Assembly (NCBI GenBank): GCA_028554755.1
Contig: JAPTOF010000017.1
Coordinates: 2,542,001 to 2,606,000 of the forward strand
DNA from: Cordia subcordata
Lineage: Eukaryota; Streptophyta; Magnoliopsida; Boraginales; Cordiaceae
DNA length: 64,000 nucleotides
Reading direction: 5' to 3'
Position numbers and translations under genes: made by a program. Every line of letters starts with the position of its first letter. The stretch's first letter is position 1. Below the pieces are notes generated by a model. That model was given only the letters and a program-made list of their open reading frames with translations, was not told the DNA's origin and did no database searches. Positions 1-10,062 of this stretch are shown one piece after another.

Positions 1-643
1 CATCATAGGAATTGGGTGTCTATTTCCAGATGGACATGCATGTAATTTGAGGTTAATCCTAGTCCCACCCAAACCTTCAACAGGTATTAAAAATAATTTC
101 TTTCTTGTTCCAGGTTATTAACGAGATAGATTTAATTAATAAGGTTCTAAACGGGTTAATTAATCTTGAATAGCCTAAATTATTCATCCCATTGTTATCT
201 CTAATCAGATAAATGTGTTATCACATTTTTTTATTATCAAATTTTAAGACCTATAAATAAATTATTATATTATATTTCACATAACAAAGATTATGCGATG
301 TGGTTATTGACTTCGTTTTCTCGGCAAGCTCGAGTAGGTAAAACCAAAAGTAGTATTGATTTCTTGTACAACTTTAATATATATAATAAAATGAAGCACC
401 CATTTACAGATGGACAGCTCTTCTTTGCATCCATAACACGTTATTACGTTTTATAGTAGGAAGAAACGTCCACACACGTAACATATATATACATTTATGC
501 CTCAACTTGAGGAGTGATGAAAGTAGCATGCCTAATTATTTTAACCATCAACATGACGAGATAATTCACCGGCGGCCTCGTACTATCACTATTTTAATCC
601 TCACCACAACCACCATGATTGACCATCGGCTTAGCATTTTGAA
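1..643. other. AT-rich intergenic sequence
   Basis: No open frame or family signature is recognisable. The last part of this stretch is presumably promoter and 5' flank of the DUF599 gene that starts at 787, but I see no convincing TATA box at a normal distance from that start. Confidence 0.5.
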
Positions 644-769
644 GCCGCCAAAAATTAATCCAATATATCCAGCATAGGAATATACTTTTGCATTGAGTCT
701 CCACTCGCCGCCATAAACTAATCCAATATATCCAGCATAAGAATAGACTTTTGCATTGAGTCTCCACTC
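644..769. repeat. 63-bp tandem duplication upstream of the DUF599 gene
   Basis: Two head-to-tail copies, 644-706 and 707-769, have a period of exactly 63 bp and differ at only a few positions. Each starts with GCCGCCA and ends with GTCTCCACTC. The second copy ends 17 bp before the ATG at 787, so the array occupies the predicted 5' leader or core promoter. Confidence 0.9.
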
Positions 770-786
770 TAAGGTTGGCAGGAAGT

Positions 787-1786
787 ATGACATTGACATG
801 GAGAAAGGAGCATTTGGATATTATTTTGGTCCCTGCAGGTTTATTGATCATGTTCGGATATCATCTTTTCCTTCTTCATCGATGCCAAAATTTCGCAGAG
901 TTTACAGTCATCGGTTACGAGAACCACAACAAGAAAGCTTGGATCGACAGAATACTCCAGGTCAGAAACTTGATTTTAATTTCTGACATTGGTTTGTGAA
1001 GTGGTTTGAAACTTGTTCAGAAATGAGCTTAATGGGCGTAACTAATAACTATGATTGATCATTTTGGGCCTGCTGATTTGTAGGCCCAAATAGTTACTGA
1101 TTATGCCTTCAACACCAGTCTTGCTCCCGAGGTTGGGAGTTTGGATTCAGGGGCGTGATATGTTTAATTTGTAAAAATTTTTGCAGATCGATGCCAAAGA
1201 CAGAGGGCCAGCTGTATCAGTGATCAGCAGCAACATAGCAGCAGCCACTAACTTGTCATCAATCTGTCTAGCATTGATCGGTTTGATCGGAGCATTGATC
1301 GGGAGCAACTCCAAGAGCATTTTCACAAGCAATCTAATATATGGAGCTACAAGCAGATCTGTTCTGTCTCTCAAATACATTTCTTTACTTGCCTGCTTGA
1401 TGGTGGCTTTTGCCGCATTCGTGCAGGCAATGAGATGCTTCGTTCACGTCAACTTCCTCATCAGCATGCCGAATGCTGACCTTCCTGTGAGCTTTGTCGA
1501 GAACGCAGTAATACATGGAAGTAATTACTGGACAATTGGGATAAGAGTACTTCACTTGGCAACATTAATCCTGCTTTGGATATTTGGTCCAATTCCAATG
1601 TTTGTATCGTCTGTGGTTATGGTGGCACTGCTGCACGCGCTGGACAGGAATAATAAGCCATTGCATCAGTATCAACCAAAACCAACAAGTCCGAATAAAA
1701 TTGGCCACGAAATAATTGCAACGGATGGAGCAATTGGGCATCAATCAAGAGCACAAGGAAATTCAAGCGGAACATCAGGGACCTGA
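787..1786 (+). CDS. DUF599 family multi-pass membrane protein (2 exons)
   Basis: Exon 1 is 787-960 (58 codons, phase 0, donor GT at 961). Exon 2 is 1187-1786 after the acceptor TTGCAG, giving 257 residues. The ATG at 787 gives the N-terminus MTLTWRKEHLDIILVPAGLL, which matches the family pattern (short W-x-K/R-x-x-LD start, then a hydrophobic LVP-LLI-GYH segment). Exon 2 holds about three more hydrophobic segments and ends the core with the family-typical LLWIFGP...SSVVMV...LLHALD. The C-terminal tail of about 45 residues is polar. The function of DUF599 proteins is unknown to me; membrane location follows from the hydrophobic segments. Length is at or slightly above the usual 220-250. A degenerate copia LTR begins about 250 bp past the stop. 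Splice sites are inferred from reading frame and consensus. Confidence 0.88.
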
Positions 1787-2039
1787 ACAAATGACTATTG
1801 CTTGTAACCTTGACACAGACTCACAGAAATTTGCATCTTTTGATGCTCTGCCTTGATTATGAACTTTCTAATTATCTATACTTCTTCACATGCACTGTTA
1901 CGATGGATTTCGTCTTTTCTTACCAAGGCTAGATCTATCTACGTGCTAGCAGGGATTGCAGCTCTTATTAACCTTGTGGCCGTATCGTTTAGGGGTGAGT
2001 TGAAATTGTATTTCTATCCAAAAAAAAAAACAATTACCC
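1787..2039. other. 3' flank of the DUF599 gene
   Basis: A short AT-rich stretch between the DUF599 stop codon and the copia LTR. It probably contains the 3' UTR. No conserved coding signal was seen; a small frame starting at 1853 lacks family features. Confidence 0.5.
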
Positions 2040-2407
2040 TGACAAGAGTGTGTGTTAGATTGTGTGTTTCGGTCTTTGTTGTGAAAAACATGCAAATACA
2101 AAAAACACGAGAAGAAGACGGACGCAAGAGAATTACGTGGTTCGGCCTTAAAGTCTACATCCACAGACAGTAGAGAACAATTTCATTATTGATCAGCAAA
2201 TATTACTTGCTCATACTCTGGTTTCTCTCTCACACATAATACAATGAATATTGTCCCATATGCATAATACACAAGTTTCCTAAAACCTATTGAACAGAAA
2301 AAGCAGCGTATTAATTATGTGCTAATAAGATAACAAGCTTATAAGGTAATTAGCTAATAAGGCAATTTGCTATTCTTGTTGTCCAAGAATATGGGCCACA
2401 ATCAACA
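2040..2407 (-). mobile_element. Ty1/copia 3' LTR
   Basis: On + the segment runs from TGACAAGAG to CAATCAACA, so on - it has the normal TG...CA ends (TGTTGATTG...CTTGTCA), 368 bp. It contains the GTGGATGTAGAC...GGCCGAACCACG motif common near the U5 end of plant copia LTRs (2136-2165). It abuts a polypurine tract (2408-2419) and the copia RNase H end, as a 3' LTR should. The matching 5' LTR is absent because the element is truncated at about 4070. Confidence 0.8.
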
Positions 2408-4070
2408 AATCTCCACCTTGGCACGTATTCGCTCCAATCAACACACGAATCATCCCCGCTGCCAAATACCACTAAAGGCTCAATGCTCCACAAAACTAGG
2501 TCCAAGCAATGCTTGAACTTGCTGACTAGAACCACTTTAGTCATCATATCTGCTGGATTCTTATGGGTAGAAATCTTTTGCACCGATATGATACCTTGTG
2601 ACACAACATCTCTAATAAAGTGATATCTAATGTCAATGTGTTTAGTCCTCTTATAATACATCTGACTCTTTGTCAGATGAATTGCACTCTAGCTATCACA
2701 AGACTATATTTGTATTCTGCTACAGTCCAAGATCACAAAACCAGGCCTTGTTGCCACATAGTCTCATTCACAGCTTTTATAATTGCCATGAACTCCACCT
2801 TAATAGCCGACAATGCCATAGTAGACTGTAATGTCGCTTTCCAACTGACAGCACACCTAAAGAAAGAAAACACAAAAGCCATCAGAGATCTCCTCTTATC
2901 AAGATCACCTGCAAAGTTTGAGTCACAATAACCTATCAACCTCGCGCAATCACTAGCCATCTTGCTAAATAGCAAACCTACATTCGTAGTGCCACGTAAA
3001 TATCTCATTATCCATTTCATTACTTCCTAATGTGCTTTCCCAGGCGAGGTCATAGACCTGCTCACAACACTAACTGCATGTGAAATGTCAGGACGAGTGC
3101 ACACCATAACATACATCAAGCTATCAACAATACTTGAGTATGGAACACGAGACATATGCTCCACTTCCTCTTGATTTTAGATGACAAATTTGCAGACAAC
3201 TTGAAATGACTAGCAAGCGGCACACTCACAGGCTTTGCTTTATGCATCCCGAAATGCTCCAACACCTTCTCAACATAACTCTACTGACACAAGAACAGCT
3301 TTCCAGCGTTTCTATCCTTATGAATCTCCATGCCAAGAATTTTCTTCGCTGCACCAAGATCCTTCATCTCAAACTCATCACCCAGTTACTTCTTTAATTC
3401 GTCGATAGCAAACATGCTTTTAGCAGTAATAAGCATATCATTGACATACAACAACAAGTACACAAATGAGCCATCTAAAAGCTTCTTGAGATACACACAA
3501 CTGTCATAGGCACTCCTTGTATATCTAGCGCCTATCATGAATGTGTCAAATATCTTGTACTATTGCCGAAGTGACTGCTTCAACCCATATAAGGACTTCT
3601 TCAATTTGCAAACATGGTTTTCCTTACTAGGAACTATATACCCCTCCGGTTGCCTCGTGTAAATCTGCTTCTTAAGATCAACGTGCAAAAATGCTATTTT
3701 TCCATCTAGCTACGCAAGCTCTAAATCATACAGAGCAACCAAGGCAAGTAAAACCCTGATGGAATTATGCTTCACAACCGGAGAGAACACTTTGTCGAAG
3801 TCAACATCCTCCTTTTGTGTATAGCCTTTCGCCACCAACCGTGCCTTGTATCGAGGACCTTCAACCCCTAGAGTACCTTTCTTTTTCTTGTGAACCCATT
3901 TACAACTGACAACTCGTTGTCCCTTAGGCAATTCAACAAGCTTCCATGTTTGGTTCTTTTGACAAGACTCAGTCTTCTCACTCATGATACCTATCCACTA
4001 AGTAGAATCTTTCCCAGATATAGCCTTCTTGTACAAATTCAGCTCATGTCCTTCAATTGTTTTAGCAACA
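2350..4070 (-). pseudogene. Ty1/copia pol relic (reverse transcriptase and RNase H)
   Basis: On - from 4060 down, fragments in several frames match copia Pol in the correct order. The RT N-terminal block TWKLVELPKGQRVVSCKWVH is at about 3900-3950. [18 protein letters not shown] is near 3800-3850. SLYGLKQ lies near 3570, the polymerase box near 3440, and RNase H (LIGYCDSNFAGD) at about 2925-2960. TKHIDIRYHFIRD is near 2600-2650, and KNPADMMTK is near 2540-2560. The polymerase box reads YVND instead of YVDD, one G-to-A change that would inactivate it. Several in-frame stops and frameshifts occur. The integrase, protease and gag parts of this element are missing. Confidence 0.88.
2408..2419 (-). 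other. Polypurine tract of the truncated copia element
   Basis: On the minus strand the bases AAGGTGGAGATT lie immediately before the TGTTGATTG LTR start. This is the expected site of plus-strand DNA priming in LTR retrotransposons. Confidence 0.75.
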
Positions 4071-5239
4071 GTCAAGCACATTTTTCAAAATTCAGTATTA
4101 TACCAAACTTTTTCATAGTTTGAAATACCTTATTCAGGTCGAACACGTGGTCTAATGCCTTTTTGCTTTTTTTAAGCAAGTCGTCAATATACACCTTTAT
4201 GTTGGGACCAATTTGGTCTTTAAAGCCCATGTTGACCATGCACTAATATGTTGCCTCAATGTTTTTCAACCTGAAGTGCATGACTTTAAAGCAATATAGG
4301 CCTCGATCATTGATGAACGAAGTGTGCTGATGATCGGCAAGTGCCATTTTGATCTAGTTGTAACCCAAGAAGACGTCCATGAAAGAGAGCATCTCAAATC
4401 CTATAGCCGAATCCACCAGTTGGTCAAATCTTAGTAGTGGAGAGCTGTCTTTCGGACATGCTTTGTTTGAGTTAGTGAAATCCATACAGAGTCTCCATCT
4501 CCCATTGGCCTTTTTTACCATTTATTACATTAGAGACCCATGGTGGGTACTTAATTTCTTTAATATGGCTTGCTTTTAGCAGTTTTTCCACTTCTTCACA
4601 AATGGCTTGGTTTTTTTTTGGCACTAAACGGTCGGCATTTTTGCTTAACCAGTTTGTAGCTTGTGTTGATATTTAAGTAGTGTTCGATGACTCTCAGATC
4701 AATCTCTGTCATGTCAACTGGGTCCCAAGCAAATATATCAGAATCTACAGTTAAGAATTCGAAGATATCTCTTCAAATTTCTTTGGTTTGTTCTGCCCCA
4801 ATAAATGTCTTCATGTCAGGTTGTGCTAGCTCAATTGCTACAAGATCCTCAATTGGACTCCTTCACCTATGATCATCTTTGGTTAGCTCTATCATCATAT
4901 TCTCAATCTTCTTTTGATCTTCCTTTGGCTTTAATACTGCAACATAACATGCTCTTGTATCGTGTTGACTTCTCTTTACAATGATTACCCCATCTCTTCT
5001 CAGGAACTTTATCATTTGGTGGTCGGTTGACATAATTGCTTCCAACTTGTGGTTACTCTTCCAATAATACCATTAATTGTGCTTGGGCAATTGACCACCA
5101 TGAAATCTACAAGGAGATCAATGTACCTGCTTTCACCTATGATACTAGGGAGAGGTTTATCACTCCTTTAGCCTATATGTCATCTCTGGAGAATCCGACA
5201 AGCTCTTATTTGCAGGGGGTAAACATGGCTCTATCGAGC

Positions 5240-5640
5240 TTTGGGTGCTCAAACGTTTTGAAATCTAACACTTCGGCAATACTGCCAGTGTTTACTAGTA
5301 CCTATGCATTTTGTAATTAGCCAAAATAATAGTAATTACAAGAGGGTCATCATGATTCACTGGAATCCCAATTAGGTCTTTACTGGTGAAGGTGACGTCC
5401 TCCATTCTCCTCATTTTGTTTGATGAAGCAACTTGTAATGACCGGATGTACATTTTCCTCTTCGTGGCGAACTTACCTCTTATTGCCAGTCCTCCCGATG
5501 TCATGGTGACTGTCCCGAGCACCTTCTTCTCTCTTCTTGACCTACGAAGGAATTCTTTAGGAGCTTCGCCTTGTCGCTTGACAAACTGGTCAACTTGTCC
5601 TTCCTGATTAAGAATTCAGTTTCACTTTAGGTTCTAACAC
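5240..5640 (-). pseudogene. Gypsy protease region with mutated active site
   Basis: The frame at 5295-5522 (DLIGIPVNHDDPLVITIIL) is the conserved segment just before the gypsy aspartic protease. It is followed by the active-site segment near 5270-5305, which reads V-N-T-G-S where functional enzymes have D-T-G-S. The Asp-to-Asn change (GAC to AAC) removes the catalytic residue. Confidence 0.8.
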
Positions 5641-6206
5641 TTATTGGTCGTGTGATTGTGATCTTTATACAAGTGGCAATATTTGCTTGTATCCCTTTTA
5701 TCAAGATTTCCTTTCATCTTATCGGGCCACTACACATCCTGTTCACGCCTCATAGCTGCTAATACCTCAGTCCGCGAGGCCTTAGTCCACGAGGCATTCA
5801 GAGGCATAAACATCTCTGTATTCTCTCTCCTTTACTCTGAATCTACCCGCTCTTGATAAGCGTCCGATTGCTTTTGCTTCTGCTTCCCACTACCTCACAC
5901 TCTTTCTTATGTCCCCTCTTCAACAATATCACATCCTCCACTATAATTTATTTTTCCACTCTCGCCATCAAATTGATCAGCGAGGTGGTCTTCTTTCTCA
6001 TCAGAGAGCTGGACAACTTGTCATCCGAAACCTCATGAATGAAGGCTTCCATAGCTACTAAATCAGTCAAGTCAAGTACTCGTAAGGTTGCTTCATTAAA
6101 CCTCTTAGCAAATGCGCGAAGAGTCTCGTCATTTAGTTGCCTCATGCCGATGATAGACACTGATGACTTAGGCACTATCTTCCCACTAACGAATCAGTTT
6201 ATTAAG
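5640..6206 (-). pseudogene. Gypsy gag, C-terminal half
   Basis: Minus-strand residues RQLNDETLRAFAKRFNEA and VAMEAFIHEV (5948-6175) match the retrotransposon gag core (PF03732 type). Toward 5700-5640 a Zn-knuckle-like K-Y-C-x2-Y-K-D-H-x-H-T-x3-C motif follows. The upstream gag half is 2.2 kb away at 8415-8710 because of the insertion at 6207-8409. Confidence 0.85.
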
Positions 6207-8409
6207 GTATTAGGATTGGTATGCCCTAAAGACCATTTGGACATTGTTTTTCTAGATATTGTTATAATCATTTTTGAATTTCAATTTCGTACATTGTCTT
6301 TGGTGTATGATTATGTGGTGCATTAGTAAAGACCTAATGACATTAACTGAGGACTTGGGTGTGTAGCAAGGCTAGACGCGCAGTAGGTCTAAGCCTAGAC
6401 TCAGTAATGTCATAAATAAGTCTATAACCGTACAGTAATGCTGGGCACTCTACCAAGATAAGGTTATAGTGAGAAGTCTCCTTGTAAAGGTGACCTACCT
6501 AGGTCATTAGAGGCATTTCCAGACTTGTCTCTCTAGTGCGTGCATCACGTATTGGACCGGACTACTGTGAGTTAGTTTTCTTATAACCGCACTATCAAAG
6601 TTAGAAAACACAATACTCACTATTGTTAAGTGGCAATGCTCTCAATCTTGAGCATATGTGGATGAATAGATAGAGTCAGGGTTCAGCACTATGATCCACT
6701 ATGAATGAGACCTTACTTGGCTAGGATCAACAACTCTATGCATTGGGTGTTAAGTTCTGGTTAGTTGGGACATGCAAATGCATTAGTAGATTCTATGTGT
6801 CCCCTTGGTCTTGCCCGTATGATTATCTAAATCTAGATCTAGTAATATAACTCTTCAAGGGTAAATAGATCATTTAACTTGTGGGTCGCTCCGAGATCAA
6901 GAGTAATATGACTGGAAGATGATTTATATCTTGGACAAGTTATTCCAAGGTTTAGAGGTAGTTAAGGAGGTGATGGTACAGTCAAAGGACCGACCTTGAC
7001 TACAAGCGTACATATAAGGGCATTTTGGTCATTTTACTTAGTAGGTCAAAGACAAAGGTTACTCGTTGTTGTGACAAGCTTCTGGCATCTAGTAATTATC
7101 CTTGGAGTGCGGCTTTAATCTTGTGGTGAAATAGACTAAGGTCAAAATGGTCATTATGTCGCCTAAGGGGAGAGAAGGGCATTTTGGTCATTTTGGGAGC
7201 CAAGGGTAGTTATGTCTTTTGGTCCCTCTGCTAGCCGGATATTGTTTTAAGCGTAAGAAGTCTTTTCTTGAATATTTTCTTATTGGTCAATTGCTAAATA
7301 TGTGTTGTCATAAGAGTTGTAATTGCATTAGGATTCTTGGAAATAGGAAATAAGATTTGTTCTTAATTCTTATTAGTCCAAGTTTTAATGTAAATAATTA
7401 GAATGTGTCTTAATCTTTTCCCAAAGCTTCTAGGTATGCGAGACGTGACTTTTGAGTAAGGTTTCCAAATTAGGATGGAGTCGCTATATTTTTACAAGAT
7501 AATTCAAATATCTTAAACTCTAAGTTTCCTATCTTGGAATATTCAATTTGTCAAGTCGTCTTGTAGGGAGGCATCCAAATTTGGAAAGAAGAAAGTGATA
7601 GTGGGCCACGCATATTCTAGAAGATTTGTTGGGATTTAAATTCTAGAAGATTAGATCAAGAGTTGGTTTTAATTTGAAACTCTTATCACCTAAAGATCTT
7701 CTACTTGAATTTAAACCTCTCAAGATAAAATCCCAGCCTACTTAGGAGTTCTATTGCTAAGATAAGAGTTCTATTGCTAAGATAACTCTTAAAGGGAGTC
7801 AACTAAGTCTAATAAAATGCAGAAGTTTTTGTACGTCAAAAAATATTGGAGACACATACATTCTTTGAGAAGTTTAGAAAAGAAAGAATTTTCTTCTTCT
7901 TTTGATCGACCAAAAACAAATAGACTTCTACAATTCGAAAACCAATTCTTTCACCAAGAATTTAATTCTTGCTTATTGATATCATCTCCCTGGTCATAGT
8001 AGGGAAGATCAAAAGCTTTTTGGGTTGTTCTTATAGAGGTTTTGGAAAGAAAAACACAAAAGGATAGAAACTGTCTTTTCCCATCACAACCTGTGCAATC
8101 TCAGATCCAGGATTGATCGAGTGTCCATCACTTATCGAATCGTGCTAAAATTTTAGGAGGACATTCTTCACTTCTAGGGCTTCAAATGCAACGGTTAGAT
8201 TGTCAATCAAATGTCCAAAAGGAAGTTCGATAATCAATAAAAATTTCTAGTCACTTTTTTGCTCAGGAGGTAAATTTGTTGTAACAATTTTCCTTTGTGT
8301 TCTTGTTTATTCTATGCATGTGTGGTATTATGGTATGCAAGTTTTTTTTTTCTGTTGTGCCTAGGGTTAATAATTTAAAAATAAACCTAGGGTTAGTCTT
8401 ACATGCTCA
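6207..8409. mobile_element. 2.2-kb LTR-like insertion inside gypsy gag
   Basis: Gag homology stops at about 6206 and resumes at 8410; the flanks read ATTAAG (left) and ATTAG (right), a slightly decayed target duplication. The insert starts near TATTAGGATTGG, which could be a mutated TGTTAGG, and ends ACATGCTCA. No coding region is recognisable in it, so a long solo LTR or a non-autonomous LTR element is the best guess. The start of the + strand sequence (ATGCCCTAAAGACC near 6221) is reminiscent of copia LTRs. Confidence 0.6.
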
Positions 8410-8711
8410 ATTAGATCCTAGAGAAGGCTGCTACCAATTGCCTAAAAGAATGGATTAAGTGAGTTGGTAATTCATTATACCATGTTCGAGCAGTACTTAG
8501 TAGTGTAGTAGGAAACGCCTTGCATCAAGCAGTGTCAATGGCATTATGGAATAACATCTTGTGATTGAACACAGAGATGTGGTCGGCAGGGTCTGTAGAA
8601 CCATTGTAATAAGGCAAGTTTGGAATGACAAAATTTCTTGGAACTAGCTCCTTAATAATATCCTCCAACAACAAGCTACTAGCTACTTCCTCCATGTTTA
8701 TAGCCTGTAAA
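8410..8711 (-). pseudogene. Gypsy gag, N-terminal half
   Basis: On - an ATG at 8694-8696 opens a frame beginning MEEVASSLLLEDIIKELVPR, followed by the family-typical FVIPN-LPYYNGSTDPADHIS-F-HKM block and, after one TGA in place of Trp, WYNELPTH. It stops abruptly at the right edge of the 2.2-kb insertion. Removing that insertion would rejoin it with the half at 5948-6206. Confidence 0.85.
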
Positions 8712-9256
8712 GGCCGCGGGGTAGGGATGATTTGGGTGTTAGCTGTAGCTATTGTTGGGGCCTTAGTGATCGTGTCTCCTTAACACAATGACTCCTTTTA
8801 CATATCCAATGGTGGTTGATGGGTAGGGTGTTGCATGTTTATGGGAGTTTCAATATTTGTTTGAGGTATTGGGTTTGGAAAAAGAAATGTGTATGGTTGA
8901 GTAGATGATTGGGCTTGTGAAAGGAAGGTCTGTTGCATATAGTTTTAAATGTTGGCAACATGTTAGCTATAGCCGCCAGTTGAGTTGGTGAGCAAAGTGA
9001 TGGATCCATGTATACTGGCTAGGTTAGCCTTGAAGACAAAGAAGCAAAGGTCAAGGACTCAGAAGAGGGCTCCGATTAGTGCCTTGGCGGCTGAGGGTTG
9101 TTTCAAAGTGGCTATGAGCGGGGTCTGGGTGATAGTAGATGCTGGCACGATTGTTGTTGTTCGCTACTTTCATCTTCTTCTCTAGCATAAGACTCGCCGG
9201 CAGCTTGGCTACCGATGATAGCCATGTAGACTCAATGGGATTATCAAACCGATAAT
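8712..9256 (-). other. Gypsy leader between PBS and gag
   Basis: Between the primer-binding site and the gag ATG. It contains fragments in several frames that could be upstream gag sequence or untranslated leader. No clear domain. Confidence 0.45.
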
Positions 9257-9273
9257 TCCCACAGACGGCGCCA
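9257..9273 (-). other. Gypsy primer-binding site
   Basis: The minus strand reads TGGCGCCGTCTGTGGGA, a well-known plant gypsy primer-binding sequence complementary to a tRNA 3' end. It lies directly downstream of the LTR, as expected. Confidence 0.85.
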
Positions 9274-9614
9274 GTCTAATCCTGCAAAGAATCAAATAAT
9301 CTCCTTGATGAATTGTCACTTACGTGACCTCCAAAACAAAGAAAGTTAGGCACCGATGTGGTCCAGGTCGACGAGCCTCCGATGCCTAAGTCAATATTTT
9401 CCTCTTGAGGTGAGTTTTTTGATAGAGTAAAAGATGTAGAATGGAGTTACCTTATTTGGAAGTAAGGGGCTCTATTTATAGTTTAAGGGGGAAGGACATG
9501 TGTCGCCAAACTGTTCATACCGGTGGTCATTGGATCTGCTGGGGTTATGGTCAGGAGGAGCCATCGAGTTGGTCAGCCAAACTTGTTTGGGGGAGATCTC
9601 ATCGGGAAATTACA
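9274..9614 (-). mobile_element. Gypsy 5' LTR
   Basis: Directly upstream (on -) of the PBS. A plausible LTR start is TGTAATTTCCC at 9614, giving 341 bp; this outer edge is chosen only from the TG and is uncertain. The LTR carries a TATA box (TATAAATAGAGCCCC on -, about 9466-9480). The opposite LTR is missing. Confidence 0.65.
9466..9480 (-). promoter_or_regulatory. TATA box of the gypsy LTR
   Basis: The minus strand reads TATAAATAGAGCCCC within the LTR, a near-consensus plant TATA box in the normal U3 position upstream of the PBS. Confidence 0.6.
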
Positions 9615-9839
9615 GATTAAAGCGGTTGTATTGTCCGATCCCGTATCAAGTAGATAATATATTTGTGAGATATGCAAAATAAATCGGATATACTCGAAAA
9701 GATATTCACAAATATTATTGGACTCTATATGGATTAGAATGATTAGATTGTGTAAAATTCTATTTCTAAACCCTTTCATTGTAATATTTTAAAGCCAAAT
9801 TATTTCCTTACAATGATAATTGCTCACATACCATGTTAA
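9615..9839. other. Unassigned AT-rich sequence
   Basis: Between the gypsy LTR and the LINE 3' end. No coding or structural signal recognised; it may include more LTR sequence if the LTR edge at 9614 is wrong. Confidence 0.4.
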
Positions 9840-10062
9840 ACAAAACTGTACTTTATTGATAGGCAGCAGAAGGTGAAGATCGTTAGGTCTGTTCGTCTAC
9901 TTTGCTGCTTAGTTTGGCTTTTGGGCCTCTGGTATAATGGGTCTCTTTTGGGCCCTTGTTTTCTGTTTGGTCTCTTGCGGCCTTTTTTTTTGGGTTAGCT
10001 TTGGACTCATTTGTATCCCTGCTTTATTGATGAAAGTATTTGTTTGACCGATAAAAAAAAAA
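9840..10062 (+). mobile_element. 5'-truncated LINE 3' end
   Basis: T/G-rich sequence with TTTGTATCCCTGCTTTATTGATGAAA-type wording followed by CCGATAAAAAAAAAA at 10048-10062. This is typical of the 3' end of plant L1-type LINEs (Thr-Leu-Tyr-like tail, TAATGAAA motif, poly-A). No coding part remains. Target duplications were not identified, so the left edge is approximate. Confidence 0.6.

Larger units (their letters stand above)
4073..9273 (-). mobile_element. Ty3/gypsy element, 5' part only (PBS, gag, protease, RT)
   Basis: Read on -, the order is primer-binding site (9257-9273), gag (about 8710-8415 then 6206-5750), protease region (about 5520-5240), a linker (about 5045-4863) and RT down to about 4073. 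RT blocks include FMDVFLGYNQIKMA (about 4390-4345), FINDRGLYCFKVM (about 4325-4270) and the polymerase box YIDDLL (about 4200). RNase H, integrase and the 3' LTR are missing; at about 4072 the sequence switches to the copia relic. Gag type, PBS and Zn-knuckle pattern are of the Tat/Ogre-like plant gypsy kind, but the clade is inferred. Stops and frameshifts make it non-coding. Confidence 0.85.

Noticed and set aside
756..986. Second + strand frame overlapping exon 1 of the DUF599 gene
   Set aside because: It is in another frame, without domain similarity, and ends in the intron.
6207..8409. Cassandra-type TRIM with 5S rRNA in its LTR
   Set aside because: No 5S rRNA-like sequence was found in the segment.
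8418..8442. A copia-type primer-binding site, since the minus strand resembles CAATTGGTATCAGAGCC
   Set aside because: In frame, these bases encode the conserved gag residues FRQLVAAF of the gypsy element, so the likeness is fortuitous.
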